A stretch of DNA of 64,000 nucleotides from ZC4RG30 sp965652645 (GTDB lineage: Bacteria > Pseudomonadota > Gammaproteobacteria > Steroidobacterales > Steroidobacteraceae). Position 1 is the stretch's first letter; the number at the start of each line of letters is the position of its first letter. The notes under the pieces are model-generated. The model worked only from the letters and a program-made list of their open reading frames with translations. It was not told the origin of the DNA and made no database searches. The DNA is taken from assembly GCA_965652645.1 (NCBI GenBank), contig CBFGXE010000005.1, positions 67,654-131,653 on the forward strand, given 5' to 3'. The position numbers were made by a program, and so were the translations under genes. This document shows, one piece after another, positions 24,273 through 33,664 of this stretch.

Positions 24273-26513
24273 ATGCCGAGCCCCCGCCACCTGCTCCCTG
24301 TCGCCGCAGCCCTCTGCCTGACGCTGTTGGCGCCGGTGGCCGGGGCAGCCGAGGGCAATGCCACCTGCAGTGCCGCCTCTGCCGCCGAAGTGCTGTGCCC
24401 GGGCGAGGCCGCGCCCATCCGGGCCGCGCAACCGCTCGAGGCGCGGATGGAGTCCGGCAAGGTGGACGTGACATTCGGCAACGCCTCCTTCGAGGAAGAG
24501 AACGTCTTCCGGTTCTGGAACGGCGTGGAGGTGCAGCAGGGCGGACGCACGATCTTCGCGGATGAGGTGACCATCAACGACGGCGCGCGCAGCATCGAGG
24601 TGCGCGGTTCCGTTGCCTACCGCGACGCAGGGCTGGTGGTCGAGGGCGAGTCCGGCCGATTCCAGGATGGCGGCGCGGAATTCGAGGGCGTGCAGTTCCA
24701 GCTGCCGGAGCGTCCCGCGCGCGGCGCGGCGCGCGCCATGTCGGTGGACCGCAATGGCGTGCTGGAGCTTCAGGGCGTGCGATACACCACCTGCCCGCCC
24801 GGCCACGACGACTGGACCATCGGCGCCGACTCGGTATCGATCAACACCGCGAAGAGCAGCGCCGTGGCGCGCGACGCGCGCCTGGAGTTCTTCGGCGTGC
24901 CGCTGCTGCGCCTGCCGGTGATTTCCTTTCCGGTGGGCAATGCGCGCAAGAGCGGCGTGCTGTTCCCCAACATCGGCAGCTCCACCAGCGGCGGCGTGGA
25001 GCTGGCCGTGCCGTACTACTTCAACATCGCCCCGCAGCAGGACTTCACTGCCACGCCCACCTGGTATTCCAACCGCGGCATCGACCTCGGCGGCGAATAC
25101 CGCTATCTCGCGCGCTTCGGCCGCGGCACGGTGCAGGGCAACCTGCTGCCCGATGACAACCGTGACGGAGGCACGCGCAGCCGGCTGAAGGTCAACAGCC
25201 TCAGCGAACTGCCCGGCGGCTGGCGCCTGACGATCGACGCCGAGAACGTCAGCGACACGCGCTACCTGGAGGACTTTGCCCGCGGCACCAGCGACTCGAG
25301 CACGCCCTTTCTGCCCCGCAGCGCAGTGCTTGCGTGGCGCGATGACCGCCGCGAGCTGGGTGTCCTGTGGCGCAATTTCCAGACCCTGTATGCCGACCTG
25401 CCGCAGGCCGACCGCCCCCACACCGAACTGCCGCGGCTCTTCGCCAGCGGCGACTGGGAGCTTCAGGGAGCGCTGCCGCTGAACTATGGCGCGCAGGTCG
25501 AAGCCGTGAACTTCCGCCACGACGAGGACGTGCAGGGCTGGCGCCTGCACGCCGCCCCCCAGCTTGCGCTCGACTATGCCGGCACCGGCTGGTTCGTGCG
25601 CCCGGCCGCCACGCTGCAGGCCACGCACTACCGCCTGCAGGATGCCCCTGCCGGCGTCGACACCTCGCCCTCGCGCACCCTGCCGGTGCTGAGCCTGGAC
25701 ACGGGGCTGGTCTTCGAAGGCAGCAGCGGCCGGCGCAACCAGCGTCGCGTCACGCTCGAGCCGCGCATGATGTACCTGTATGCGCCGTTCCGTGACCAGG
25801 ACGACCTGCCGGTCTTCGACTCGGCCGAGCCCGACCTCAACTGGGTGGAGCTGTTCCGCGACAACCGCTACGTGGGCATCGACCGCATCAGCGACGCCAA
25901 CCAGGTCAGCGCCGGCGTCACGGCCCGGCTGTACAGCAGCCAGACCGGACAGCGTTACGTGTCCGCGACCCTGGGCCAGGTCTACTACATCGAGAAACCG
26001 CGCGTGCTGCTGCCGGATGAACCGGAGGATCCGGGTCGTACCTCCGACCTGATCGCCGAGATCGAGCTGTCCTCCTTCCGCAACTGGAACGTCAACACCG
26101 GCTGGCAGTGGGACCCGCAGGGCAAGCAGACCGAACGCGCCGAGGTGCGCCTGCAATACCGCCCGGAGGCGCGCAGCGTGCTGAACTTCGGCTACCGCTT
26201 CCAGCGCGGGCGCATGAAGCAGGTGGAGTTCTCGGCCGCCTGGCCGCTCAACGACAGCTGGCGCCTTTACGGCCGCTCGCTGTATTCGCTGCGCGACGAG
26301 CAGGTGATCGAGAATTTCGCCGGCTTCGAGTACGGCAGCTGCTGCTGGGCCGTGCGCGCCGTGGCGCGCGACTACGTCAGCCGCCGCTCCGGCGACCGCG
26401 ACCGCAGCATCTACCTGCAGCTGGAGCTCAAGGGCCTCTCCAACGTGGGCCTGGCGGCCGATGCTTTCCTGGAAAGGGCCATTCGCGGATACTCCACCCG
26501 CCGGCGCCGCTAG
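24273..26513 (+). CDS. lptD: LPS assembly outer-membrane protein LptD
   Basis: Beta-barrel protein that, with lipoprotein LptE, inserts LPS into the outer leaflet. The 746-aa precursor has a signal peptide (residues 1-25, HLLPVAAALCLTLLAPVAGA), an N-terminal OstA/beta-jellyroll domain (about 55-160, GVEVQQGGRTIFADEVTIND), then the large LptD barrel. Disulfide cysteines are recognisable: C32 and C42 near the mature N-terminus and the adjacent C690-C691 (SCCWAVRAV), as in E. coli; an extra Cys occurs in YTTCPPGH. Start ATG 24273 follows the promoter element by ten bases, so the leader is extremely short. surA follows in the same direction after 40 bp. Confidence 0.95.
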   Translation: MPSPRHLLPVAAALCLTLLAPVAGAAEGNATCSAASAAEVLCPGEAAPIRAAQPLEARMESGKVDVTFGNASFEEENVFRFWNGVEVQQGGRTIFADEVTINDGARSIEVRGSVAYRDAGLVVEGESGRFQDGGAEFEGVQFQLPERPARGAARAMSVDRNGVLELQGVRYTTCPPGHDDWTIGADSVSINTAKSSAVARDARLEFFGVPLLRLPVISFPVGNARKSGVLFPNIGSSTSGGVELAVPYYFNIAPQQDFTATPTWYSNRGIDLGGEYRYLARFGRGTVQGNLLPDDNRDGGTRSRLKVNSLSELPGGWRLTIDAENVSDTRYLEDFARGTSDSSTPFLPRSAVLAWRDDRRELGVLWRNFQTLYADLPQADRPHTELPRLFASGDWELQGALPLNYGAQVEAVNFRHDEDVQGWRLHAAPQLALDYAGTGWFVRPAATLQATHYRLQDAPAGVDTSPSRTLPVLSLDTGLVFEGSSGRRNQRRVTLEPRMMYLYAPFRDQDDLPVFDSAEPDLNWVELFRDNRYVGIDRISDANQVSAGVTARLYSSQTGQRYVSATLGQVYYIEKPRVLLPDEPEDPGRTSDLIAEIELSSFRNWNVNTGWQWDPQGKQTERAEVRLQYRPEARSVLNFGYRFQRGRMKQVEFSAAWPLNDSWRLYGRSLYSLRDEQVIENFAGFEYGSCCWAVRAVARDYVSRRSGDRDRSIYLQLELKGLSNVGLAADAFLERAIRGYSTRRRR

Positions 26514-26553
26514 GCGCATTACGCCCCCTTAATTTATGGAGCAAGGATTCCTC

Positions 26554-27867
26554 ATGCCGCGTTCGTTCCTGGCTTCCCTGGTGCTGCTGCTTGCCAGCCC
26601 GCTGCTGCCTGCCGCGGACACGGAGGGAGCGCCCGAGGCACCCGGCATCCTGCTCGATCGCGTGGTGGCCATCGTGAACGACGGCATCGTCTCGCAGAGT
26701 GAACTCGACGAGGCGATGAACACCGCCGTGCGCCCGCGGCGCGCCGCCCCGGCCGGCGCGGCGATTCCGCCACAGGCCCCCAAACCGCGCCACGTGCTTG
26801 TCCCCCACAACAACAACCCCAACCACTACCAGCGCGCCGAGCGCATCGGCATCGTCATCGACGACGAGGCCGTGAACCTGGAGTTGCGGTCGCTGGCAGA
26901 GGCCAACCAGCTGACGCTGGAGCAGCTCCCGGCGGTGCTGGAGCGCGACGGCTACAACTACGCCGCATTCCGCGAGGAGCGCCGGCAGGACCTCGCCCGG
27001 CAGCAGCTGCGCCGCAGGGAAGTGCTGCAGCGGGTGAACATCACGCCGCGCGAGGTGGAGCAGTTCATGGAGCGGCTGAAGAAGCTGCCCGACGAACAGG
27101 CCGAATACAACATCTCCCACATCCTCATCGCCCTGCCCCCCGAGGCCACGCAGGAGCAGGTCAACGAACTCGCCGCCCGCGCCGAGGAGGTGTCGCGCCG
27201 CGCCGCCACCGAGGACTTCGCGCAGCTGGCGGTCACCTTCTCCAACGCCCAGACGGCGCTGGATGGCGGACAGATGGGCTGGCGCAGCGGCGCAGAGCTG
27301 CCGACGCTGCTGGCGGAAACCATCGCCGCGCTGAAGGTCGGCGAGGTGTCCAGGCCCATCGTGGCCAGCAACGGCGACTTCCACATCGTGAAGCTCAATG
27401 CCCTGCGCACCGCCGCCGGCGATCCGGTGCAGGAGCAGACCCACGCGCGCCACATCCTGCTCACCACCAACGCGCTGCAGGACGATGCCACCGTGCGCCA
27501 GCGCCTCTCGGACATCCGCCGGCGCGTGCTGGCCGGGGAGGACTTCGGCGTGTTCGCGGCCAGCCTGTCCACTGACGAGACCTCCGCCGTTGATGGCGGG
27601 GACCTGGGCTGGCGTGGCCCGGGCGAGATGGTTCCCATCTTCGAGGCAGAGATGGCCAAGCTGAAGGACGGCGAGATCAGCGAGCCGTTCAAGACGGAAT
27701 TCGGCTGGCACATCGTGCAGGTGCTGGGCCGCCGCACCGCGGACATCACCGAGGACATGCTGCGCACCCGCGCCATCCTGCAGCTGCGCCAGAACAAGGC
27801 GGACGACCAGCTGGAAAGCTGGCTGCGCGAGCTGCGGGAAGAGTCCTTCATCGAAATCATCGAGTGA
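26554..27867 (+). CDS. surA: Periplasmic chaperone / PPIase SurA
   Basis: Outer-membrane protein chaperone with two parvulin domains. The 437-aa precursor has a signal peptide (1-21), the SurA N-domain (ILLDRVVAIVNDGIVSQSEL from 32; ERIGIVIDDEAVNLEL; RDGYNYAAFREERRQD), parvulin domain 1 (YNISHILIALPPEATQEQ, GGQMGWRSG) and parvulin domain 2 (THARHILLTTNA, GGDLGWRGPGEMVPIFE). AAGGA precedes ATG 26554. The odd part is residues 83-92: VPHNNNPNHY replaces, residue for residue, the hydrophobic helix that reads ERLIMDQIIL in E. coli. The flanking RHVL and QRAERIGI match the family, so one N-domain helix should be disrupted or remodelled. Confidence 0.93.
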   Translation: MPRSFLASLVLLLASPLLPAADTEGAPEAPGILLDRVVAIVNDGIVSQSELDEAMNTAVRPRRAAPAGAAIPPQAPKPRHVLVPHNNNPNHYQRAERIGIVIDDEAVNLELRSLAEANQLTLEQLPAVLERDGYNYAAFREERRQDLARQQLRRREVLQRVNITPREVEQFMERLKKLPDEQAEYNISHILIALPPEATQEQVNELAARAEEVSRRAATEDFAQLAVTFSNAQTALDGGQMGWRSGAELPTLLAETIAALKVGEVSRPIVASNGDFHIVKLNALRTAAGDPVQEQTHARHILLTTNALQDDATVRQRLSDIRRRVLAGEDFGVFAASLSTDETSAVDGGDLGWRGPGEMVPIFEAEMAKLKDGEISEPFKTEFGWHIVQVLGRRTADITEDMLRTRAILQLRQNKADDQLESWLRELREESFIEIIE

Positions 27868-27870
27868 TCC

Positions 27871-28839
27871 GTGGGCGATCGGCGGCCGCGACTGGCGCTG
27901 ACCTGCGGAGAACCGGCCGGCATCGGCCCCGACCTGTGCCTGATGGTGGCCGCCGAAGCGGCGCGGCAGCCGGCTCCCTGGGACATCACCTGCCTCGCCG
28001 ATGAGGCCCTGCTGGCCGCCCGTGCGCACCAGCTGGGCATGGGCCTGCCATCCGGCCCCGGCTTCCGCATCGAGCACGTGCCGCTGACCGTGCCCTCCGA
28101 GCCTGGCCGGCTGGACTCCCGCAACGCCCGCTGGGTGCTGGGGCTGCTGGATCGCGCGCTGGCTGGCTGCCGCGACGGCCGCTTCGATGCCATGGTCACC
28201 GCACCGGTGCAGAAAAGCGTGATCAATGACGCCGGCATCCCCTTCACCGGCCACACCGAATATCTGGCGGAGGCCTGCGGCACTCCCCTGCCGGTGATGC
28301 TGCTGGCCGCAGGCGACCTCAGGGTGGCGCTGGCCACCACGCACCTGCCGCTGGCCGGGGTGGGTGCCGCCATCACCGGCCCGCTGCTCGATGCGGTCCT
28401 GGACATCCTGCAGCGGGATCTCTCGCATCGCTGGCGGCTGCCCCGTCCGCGCATCGGCGTCTGCGGCCTCAATCCGCACGCGGGCGAATCCGGCCACCTG
28501 GGGCGCGAGGAGATCGAGGTGATTGCGCCGGCCATCGCCCGCGCACGCGCGCGCGGCATCGATGCCAGCGGCCCGTGGCCGGCGGATACGGTGTTCACGC
28601 CACGCTCGCTGGCGCAGCTGGACGTGGTGCTGGCGATGTACCACGACCAGGGCCTGCCGGTACTCAAGTACGCCGGTTTCGGCAATGCCGTGAACGTGAC
28701 CCTCGGCCTGCCGGTAGTGCGCACCTCCGTCGACCATGGCACGGCGCTCGACCTCGCCGGCACGGGCAAGGCCGACCACGGCAGCCTGCAGGCGGCGCTC
28801 TCGCTGGCCGCGCAACTGGCCGGCGGCCCCGCGCAGTGA
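27871..28839 (+). CDS. pdxA: 4-hydroxythreonine-4-phosphate dehydrogenase PdxA
   Basis: NAD-dependent enzyme of the DXP-dependent pyridoxal 5'-phosphate pathway. The 322-aa product contains LALTCGEPAGIGPDLC at the N-terminus, VTAPVQKSVINDAGIPFTGH (first metal-binding His), GLNPHAGESGHLGREE (second) and AMYHDQGLPVLKY (third). The GTG start lies four bases after the surA stop, and the stop overlaps the rsmA GTG. This is the canonical lptD-surA-pdxA-rsmA order of gammaproteobacteria. Length and motifs are normal. Confidence 0.95.
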   Translation: MGDRRPRLALTCGEPAGIGPDLCLMVAAEAARQPAPWDITCLADEALLAARAHQLGMGLPSGPGFRIEHVPLTVPSEPGRLDSRNARWVLGLLDRALAGCRDGRFDAMVTAPVQKSVINDAGIPFTGHTEYLAEACGTPLPVMLLAAGDLRVALATTHLPLAGVGAAITGPLLDAVLDILQRDLSHRWRLPRPRIGVCGLNPHAGESGHLGREEIEVIAPAIARARARGIDASGPWPADTVFTPRSLAQLDVVLAMYHDQGLPVLKYAGFGNAVNVTLGLPVVRTSVDHGTALDLAGTGKADHGSLQAALSLAAQLAGGPAQ

Positions 28840-29612
28840 GCCGTCCCCGCAAGCGTTTCGGCCAGCATTTCCTGCACGACCAGGGCGTGCTGCAGCGGAT
28901 CGTGGCGGCGGTCAATCCCCGGCCTGGTGAACATGTGGTCGAAATCGGCCCCGGCCCCGGGGCGCTGACCACCCACCTGATCGAACGCCTCTCCCCCATC
29001 GACGCGGTGGAGATCGACCGCGACCTGGCTTCCGCCCTGCGTGCGCGCTGGCCGACGCAACTGCGCCTGCATGAAGGCGATGCGCTCAGGTTCGACTTCA
29101 CGCGCCTGGCCGCGGAGCGCGGCGGCCCGCTGCGCGTGGTGGGCAACCTGCCCTACAACATCTCCACGCCACTGCTGTTCCACTTCCTGGAACACCGCCA
29201 CTGCATCAGCGACCTGACGGTGATGCTGCAGAAAGAGGTGATCGACCGCATGGCCGCGGCTCCCGGCACCGACGACTATGGTCGACTGACCGTGATGCTG
29301 GCGCCGTGGTTCGACATCGAGAAGCTCTTCGACGTGGGACCCGGCGCATTCCGTCCCCCACCGCGGGTCTGGTCGGCCGTGGCACGCCTCGCGGTGCTGG
29401 GGCAACCGCGCTTTGCGGTGCCACCGGCCTATGCCACGGTGGTCGCCCGCGCCTTTTCCCAGCGGCGCAAGACGCTGCGCAACAGCCTGCGTGGCCTGGT
29501 GGATGCCTCCCGCCTGCCCGAGGCGGGCCTGGACCCGGCCGCCCGGCCGGAAACCCTGCATCCGGAGCATTTCGCGAGGCTGGCGGCGCTTGCCCCCGAC
29601 CGCCCCGCGTGA
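28836..29612 (+). CDS. rsmA: 16S rRNA (adenine1518/1519-N6) dimethyltransferase RsmA/KsgA
   Basis: Dimethylates two adjacent adenines in the 3' hairpin of 16S rRNA and acts as a late 30S assembly checkpoint. The 258-aa product starts SRPRKRFGQHFLHDQGVLQR after the GTG. It has the SAM loop VVEIGPGPGALTTHL near residue 40, the acidic AVEIDRD, and the catalytic motif IV VVGNLPYNISTPLL. The GTG start is read from the GTGA overlap with pdxA; a downstream start would remove the conserved N-terminus. The C-terminal domain (AFSQRRKTLRNSLRG) is complete. A universal stress gene separates it from apaG, unlike the common arrangement. Confidence 0.95.
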   Translation: MSRPRKRFGQHFLHDQGVLQRIVAAVNPRPGEHVVEIGPGPGALTTHLIERLSPIDAVEIDRDLASALRARWPTQLRLHEGDALRFDFTRLAAERGGPLRVVGNLPYNISTPLLFHFLEHRHCISDLTVMLQKEVIDRMAAAPGTDDYGRLTVMLAPWFDIEKLFDVGPGAFRPPPRVWSAVARLAVLGQPRFAVPPAYATVVARAFSQRRKTLRNSLRGLVDASRLPEAGLDPAARPETLHPEHFARLAALAPDRPA

Positions 29613-29625
29613 GTACTTTTGGAGC

Positions 29626-30072
29626 ATGAACCCCTACCGCAACATCCTGGCCGTGGTCGACCTCTCACCCGACGGGGCCGCCGTGGCCGCGCGCGCGCAG
29701 GCCCAGGCAACGGCATGTGGTGGCGCGGCACTGAAGCTGCTGCACGTGGTGGAATACGTGCCGGTGGAGCCGCTGAGCGATTCGCTGCTGCCCGCCGTGC
29801 AGATCGAGGGCCAGCTGGTGGAACGCGCCCGGGCACAACTGGCGCAGCTCGCCGCCGGCCTTTCGCCCACGCCCCGGTCGGAGGTGACGGTGGGCAACAT
29901 CAAGAGCGAGATCGTGCGCGTGGCGCGCGCCGGCAACCACGACCTGATCGTGATCGGCAACCACGAGCGCCACGGGCTTTCCATCCTGGTGAACCTCACG
30001 GAAGACGCGGTGCTGCATGCCGCGCCCTGCGACGTGCTCGCCGTGCGGCTGAACCAGGAGGGGCGTGGATGA
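29626..30072 (+). CDS. Universal stress protein A family
   Basis: A 148-aa UspA-domain protein. N-terminal [14 protein letters not shown] and C-terminal [20 protein letters not shown], followed by [17 protein letters not shown], match the UspA fold; the ATP-binding G-x2-G-x9-G-S/T loop is altered (GNHERHGLS), so nucleotide binding is uncertain and the protein is closer to the UspA than the UspFG type. A GGAG Shine-Dalgarno is four bases from the ATG. It lies between rsmA and apaG, with its stop overlapping the apaG ATG, so it is an integral member of this operon here. Family roles are stress survival, with no defined reaction. Confidence 0.9.
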   Translation: MNPYRNILAVVDLSPDGAAVAARAQAQATACGGAALKLLHVVEYVPVEPLSDSLLPAVQIEGQLVERARAQLAQLAAGLSPTPRSEVTVGNIKSEIVRVARAGNHDLIVIGNHERHGLSILVNLTEDAVLHAAPCDVLAVRLNQEGRG

Positions 30073-30440
30073 CCCGAAGCATCCGCGTGAGCGTGGAGAC
30101 CAGCTACGTCGCGGAGCAGTCGGACCCGGGTTCGCAGCGTTTCGTCTTCTCCTACACCATCACCATCCTCAACGAGGGCACCGCGGCGGCGAAACTGCTG
30201 CGACGGCACTGGCTGATCACCGACGCCAACGGCAAGGTGCTGGAGGTGCGCGGTGATGGCGTGGTCGGCGAGCAGCCGCACCTGCAGCCCGGCCAGGGCT
30301 TCCGCTATTCCAGCGGCGCCATCCTGGAGACGCCGGTGGGCACCATGGAAGGCAGCTACGCCATGCAGGAGGATGGCGGCGGCCTGTTCGACGCCCCCAT
30401 CGCGCCCTTCCGCCTGGCCGTTCCCGGCGTGCTGAACTGA
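30069..30440 (+). CDS. apaG: ApaG (Co2+/Mg2+ efflux-associated protein)
   Basis: Small beta-sandwich protein of 123 aa. Motifs [57 protein letters not shown] and GTMEGSYAM are the ApaG signature. In enterobacteria mutants show altered Co2+ and Mg2+ efflux, but the molecular function is unknown. The ATG overlaps the stop of the universal stress gene, and apaH follows after ten bases. Length matches the family exactly and nothing is unusual in the sequence. Confidence 0.94.
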   Translation: MTRSIRVSVETSYVAEQSDPGSQRFVFSYTITILNEGTAAAKLLRRHWLITDANGKVLEVRGDGVVGEQPHLQPGQGFRYSSGAILETPVGTMEGSYAMQEDGGGLFDAPIAPFRLAVPGVLN

Positions 30441-30450
30441 CGGACCTGCC

Positions 30451-31287
30451 TTGCCCCGCTACGCCATCGGCGACATCCAGGGCTGCCTTGCCCCGCTGCA
30501 GGCCCTGCTTGCGCGGCTGCGTTTCTCGCCCGACCGCGACCAGCTGCTGCTGGCGGGCGACCTGGTCAATCGCGGACCGGACTCACTCGGGGTGCTGCGG
30601 CTGGTGCGCTCGCTGGGCGCGGCGGCGCGCACGGTGCTCGGCAACCACGACCTGCACCTGCTGGCGCTGCGCCACGTCGCCGGGCGCCGCCCCCGCCCAG
30701 GCGACACGCTGGATGAGATGCTCGCCGCGCCCGACCGCGATGCGCTGCTCGACTGGCTGCTGCAACAACCGCTGGCCATCGACGACGCGGACCATGGCGA
30801 GTTGCTGCTGCACGCCGGGGTGATCCCGCAGTGGAACCGCGGCGACGTGCTGGAGAACGCCCGCGCCGCGCAGGCCGCGCTCCAGGCCGACCCGCCGGCC
30901 TTCCTCGGCGCGATGTATGGCAACCAGCCCGCACACTGGCCGGACGCAGCCACGCCGATGGACCGTCACCGCTTCACGGTGAATGTGCTCACGCGCCTGC
31001 GCTACTGCCGGCCGGATGGCCGCATCGACCTGGCGCTGAAGGGTGCACCAGGCACGCAGCCGCCACCGTGGCGCCCCTGGTTCGAGCATGAACACCGCCT
31101 GCTGCGTGACCGGCGCGTCATCTGCGGCCACTGGTCCACGCTGGGCCTTGTGAACCGCCCCGACCTGCTGGCGCTGGACACCGGCTGCGTGTGGGGTGGA
31201 AGCCTCACCGCGGTGAACCTGGACGATCCCCAGGCGCCGCCGGTGCAGGAACCCTGCGTCGCCTGCCAGCTTCCCGGCGGCGACTGA
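30451..31287 (+). CDS. apaH: Diadenosine tetraphosphatase ApaH
   Basis: Symmetrical Ap4A hydrolase that clears dinucleoside polyphosphates (and Np4 RNA caps in E. coli). The 278-aa product has the metallophosphatase blocks YAIGDIQGCLAPLQALL, LLAGDLVNRGPDSL, TVLGNHDLHLLAL, the LLHAGVIPQW histidine and VICGHWSTLGL. The start is TTG, ten bases after the apaG stop: the conserved AIGDIQGC lies five residues later, so no later start is possible. The weak initiation codon may lower expression. The C-terminus (VQEPCVACQLPGGD) has two cysteines. It is the last conserved gene of the lptD operon. Confidence 0.94.
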   Translation: MPRYAIGDIQGCLAPLQALLARLRFSPDRDQLLLAGDLVNRGPDSLGVLRLVRSLGAAARTVLGNHDLHLLALRHVAGRRPRPGDTLDEMLAAPDRDALLDWLLQQPLAIDDADHGELLLHAGVIPQWNRGDVLENARAAQAALQADPPAFLGAMYGNQPAHWPDAATPMDRHRFTVNVLTRLRYCRPDGRIDLALKGAPGTQPPPWRPWFEHEHRLLRDRRVICGHWSTLGLVNRPDLLALDTGCVWGGSLTAVNLDDPQAPPVQEPCVACQLPGGD

Positions 31288-31298
31288 ACCAGGACCAG

Positions 31299-31316
31299 GG
31301 CGGTATCATTGCCGCC
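31299..31316 (+). promoter_or_regulatory. Hairpin or -10 element upstream of the DUF1993 gene
   Basis: GGCGGTATCATTGCCGCC can fold into a 7-bp stem with a TCAT loop (including one G-T pair) and also contains TATCAT, an acceptable -10. It sits between apaH and the next gene. I cannot tell a weak terminator from a promoter here. Confidence 0.3.
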
Positions 31317-31340
31317 TTCCCCAACAGCAACCAGGAACCT

Positions 31341-31856
31341 ATGAACATCTCGATGCACAATGCATCCGTGGGCGTCTTCACGCGCCTGCTCACCAACCTG
31401 CATGCCATCCTCGGCAAGGCCGAGCAATGGATGGCCGACCGCGGCATCGACCCGGCCGCCATCCTCACCGCCAGGCTCGCGCCCGACATGTTCCACTTCA
31501 CCCGCCAGGTGCAGGTGGCCACCGACATGGCCAAGGGCACCGCCGCGCGCCTGGCCGGGCAGGAGCCGCCGCGCTTCGAGGACAACGAGGCCAGCTTCCC
31601 GGAACTGAAGGAGCGCGTGGAGCGCACCCTCGCCTTCCTGCGGGGGCTGCCGCCGGAAGCCTTCCAGGGTGCGGAGGGCCGCGCCATCTCGATCAAGGTC
31701 GGCCCGCCGGACAACAGGCGCGAGCTGAAATTCCAGGGCCTCGACTACCTGCTGGGCTTCGGCACGCCCAACGTGTACTTCCACTACACCATGGTCTATG
31801 CCCTGCTTCGCCACAATGGCATGGATGTGGGCAAGCCGGATTACATCGGCGCATAG
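31341..31856 (+). CDS. DUF1993 family protein
   Basis: A 171-aa soluble protein matching DUF1993, a helical family that resembles the DinB-like four-helix fold. Recognisable parts are SVGVFTRLLTNLHAILGKAE at the start, ARLAPDMFHFTRQVQVATDM, and the C-terminal YFHYTMVYALLRHNGMDVGK followed by YIG. No enzymatic residues can be assigned. It is downstream of apaH with a 53-bp gap containing a possible promoter, and it is followed by a strong terminator. Function unknown; do not read the neighbouring Ap4A hydrolase as evidence for its role. Confidence 0.85.
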   Translation: MNISMHNASVGVFTRLLTNLHAILGKAEQWMADRGIDPAAILTARLAPDMFHFTRQVQVATDMAKGTAARLAGQEPPRFEDNEASFPELKERVERTLAFLRGLPPEAFQGAEGRAISIKVGPPDNRRELKFQGLDYLLGFGTPNVYFHYTMVYALLRHNGMDVGKPDYIGA

Positions 31857-31913
31857 GGCACGGGCGGTGACGCCGCGACCGTGTTGAGGCGCACGGCAAG
31901 CCTTGCCCAAAAG

Positions 31914-31940
31914 GAAAAGGGGCCTGATGGCCCCTTTTTC
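31914..31940. terminator. Bidirectional intrinsic terminator
   Basis: A stem of about ten base pairs (GAAAAGGGGCC with its complement, loop TGAT) ends in TTTTT on the plus strand and, read on the minus strand, is followed by a T-rich stretch. It closes the DUF1993 gene from one side and the formate-THF ligase gene from the other. Confidence 0.85.
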
Positions 31941-31990
31941 CATTCCCCCGAGACCGCTGCGCGCTGGCCCGGGGCAGTGGCGGCAATGCC

Positions 31991-33664
31991 TCAGAACAGC
32001 CCTTCGATCTGCCCCTGCGGGTTGAGCCTGATGGAGTTGGCCGAGGGCACCTTCGGCAGGCCCGGCATGGTCATGATCTCGCCGCAGATCACCACGATGA
32101 ACTCCGCGCCGGCCGACAGCCGCACGTCACGCACGTTCAGCACGTGGCCGGTTGGCGCACCCTTGGCGTTCGGGTCGGTGGAGAAGCTGTACTGGGTCTT
32201 GGCGATGCAGACCGGGTACTTGCCGAAACCACCGTCCTCGAATTCCTTGAACAGGTCGGCCACCTTCTTGTCGAAGCTGATGTCGCTGGCGCGGTAGATC
32301 TCCCTGGCGATCGTGCGCACCTTCTCGACCAGCGGCAGCTCGTCCGGGTACAGCGGCTTGTAGGCCGCCTTGCCGCTTTCGGCCAGGCGCACCACCTCGT
32401 GCGCCAGGTCGATGGTGCCCTTGGAACCATTCGCCCAGTGCGTGCAGAGGATGGCCTTGGAGCCCACGCCCTCGCACAGCTTCTGGATCAGCTCGTGCTC
32501 GGCCGCCGTGTCGGTGATGAAGGCATTGATGGCCACCACCGTCGGGACGCCGAACTTGGCCACGTTCTGCAGGTGGCGTTCGAGGTTGGCGAAGCCCTTC
32601 TTCAGTGCCTCCAGGTCTTCCTTGCCCAGCGCATCCTTCGCCACGCCGCCGTGCATCTTCAGTGCACGCACGGTGGCCACGATGACGGCTGCATCAGGCT
32701 TGAGGCCCGCCTTGCGGCACTTGATGTCGAGGAACTTCTCCGCGCCCAGGTCAGCGCCGAAGCCCGCTTCGGTCACCACGTAGTCACCGAGGCGCAGGCC
32801 GGTCTGCGTGGCCATCACGGAATTGCAGCCGTGCGCGATGTTGGCGAACGGGCCACCGTGCACGAACGCCGGGTTGCCCTCCAGCGTCTGCACCAGGTTC
32901 GGCGACAGCGCATCACGCAGCAGCACGGTCATCGCGCCATCGGCGGCGAGGTCTCGCGCATAGATGGGCTTCTTGTCGCGCGTGCGCGCCACGATGATGT
33001 TGCCGAGGCGGCGCGCGAGGTCATCGAGGTCGGTGGCCAGGCAGAAGATGGCCATCACTTCGGAAGCAACGACGATGTCGAAGCCGTCTTCACGCGGATA
33101 GCCGTTGCCCGGGCCACCAAGCGAGTTGGTGATCTGGCGCAGCGCGCGGTCGTTCATGTCCACCACGCGCTTCCAGGTCACGCGGCGCACGTCGATGCCC
33201 AGCTCGTTGCCCCAGTAGACATGGTTGTCGACCAGCGCGGCCAGCAGGTTGTTCGCCGCCGCGATGGCGTGGAAGTCACCCGTGAAATGCAGGTTGATGT
33301 CTTCCATCGGCACGATCTGCGCATAACCGCCGCCCGCAGCGCCACCCTTCACGCCGAAGCAGGGTCCGAGCGAAGGCTCGCGCAGGCAGATCACCGCCTT
33401 CTTGCCGATGGCATTGAGGCCGTCACCCAGGCCCACCGTGGTGGTGGTCTTGCCCTCGCCCGCCGGCGTGGGATTGATGGCCGTGACCAGGATGAGCTTG
33501 CCCGGCTTGCGCTTGCCGATTTCCTTCACGGCCTCCAGCGAGAGCTTGGCCTTCCAGGGGCCGTACTGCAGCAGCTGGTCGCGACTGATACCGATCTTCG
33601 CGGCCACGTTCTCGATGGGCTGCATCTTGGCTTGGCGTGCAATCTCGATATCACTCAGGGGCAT
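31991..33664 (-). CDS. fhs: Formate-tetrahydrofolate ligase
   Basis: ATP-dependent synthesis of 10-formyl-THF from formate and THF. The 557-aa length equals the family norm. Motifs include the P-loop [18 protein letters not shown] near residue 65, [20 protein letters not shown], and [18 protein letters not shown]. Of two close ATG codons, 33664 is chosen because AGGAAG lies eight bases upstream of it but abuts the first ATG (33670). It feeds purines, fMet and, with FolD, serine and thymidylate synthesis; thyA and folA occur later in the window. It is divergent from the yebC-type regulator across 185 bp, in which I see no clear promoter or riboswitch. Confidence 0.96.
   Translation of the reverse strand: MPLSDIEIARQAKMQPIENVAAKIGISRDQLLQYGPWKAKLSLEAVKEIGKRKPGKLILVTAINPTPAGEGKTTTTVGLGDGLNAIGKKAVICLREPSLGPCFGVKGGAAGGGYAQIVPMEDINLHFTGDFHAIAAANNLLAALVDNHVYWGNELGIDVRRVTWKRVVDMNDRALRQITNSLGGPGNGYPREDGFDIVVASEVMAIFCLATDLDDLARRLGNIIVARTRDKKPIYARDLAADGAMTVLLRDALSPNLVQTLEGNPAFVHGGPFANIAHGCNSVMATQTGLRLGDYVVTEAGFGADLGAEKFLDIKCRKAGLKPDAAVIVATVRALKMHGGVAKDALGKEDLEALKKGFANLERHLQNVAKFGVPTVVAINAFITDTAAEHELIQKLCEGVGSKAILCTHWANGSKGTIDLAHEVVRLAESGKAAYKPLYPDELPLVEKVRTIAREIYRASDISFDKKVADLFKEFEDGGFGKYPVCIAKTQYSFSTDPNAKGAPTGHVLNVRDVRLSAGAEFIVVICGEIMTMPGLPKVPSANSIRLNPQGQIEGLF

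Noticed and set aside
24246..29627. Very long minus-strand open frames (757, 795 and 889 codons) opposite lptD, surA, pdxA and rsmA
   Set aside because: They carry no recognisable motif and lie opposite well-conserved genes; they are antisense shadows.
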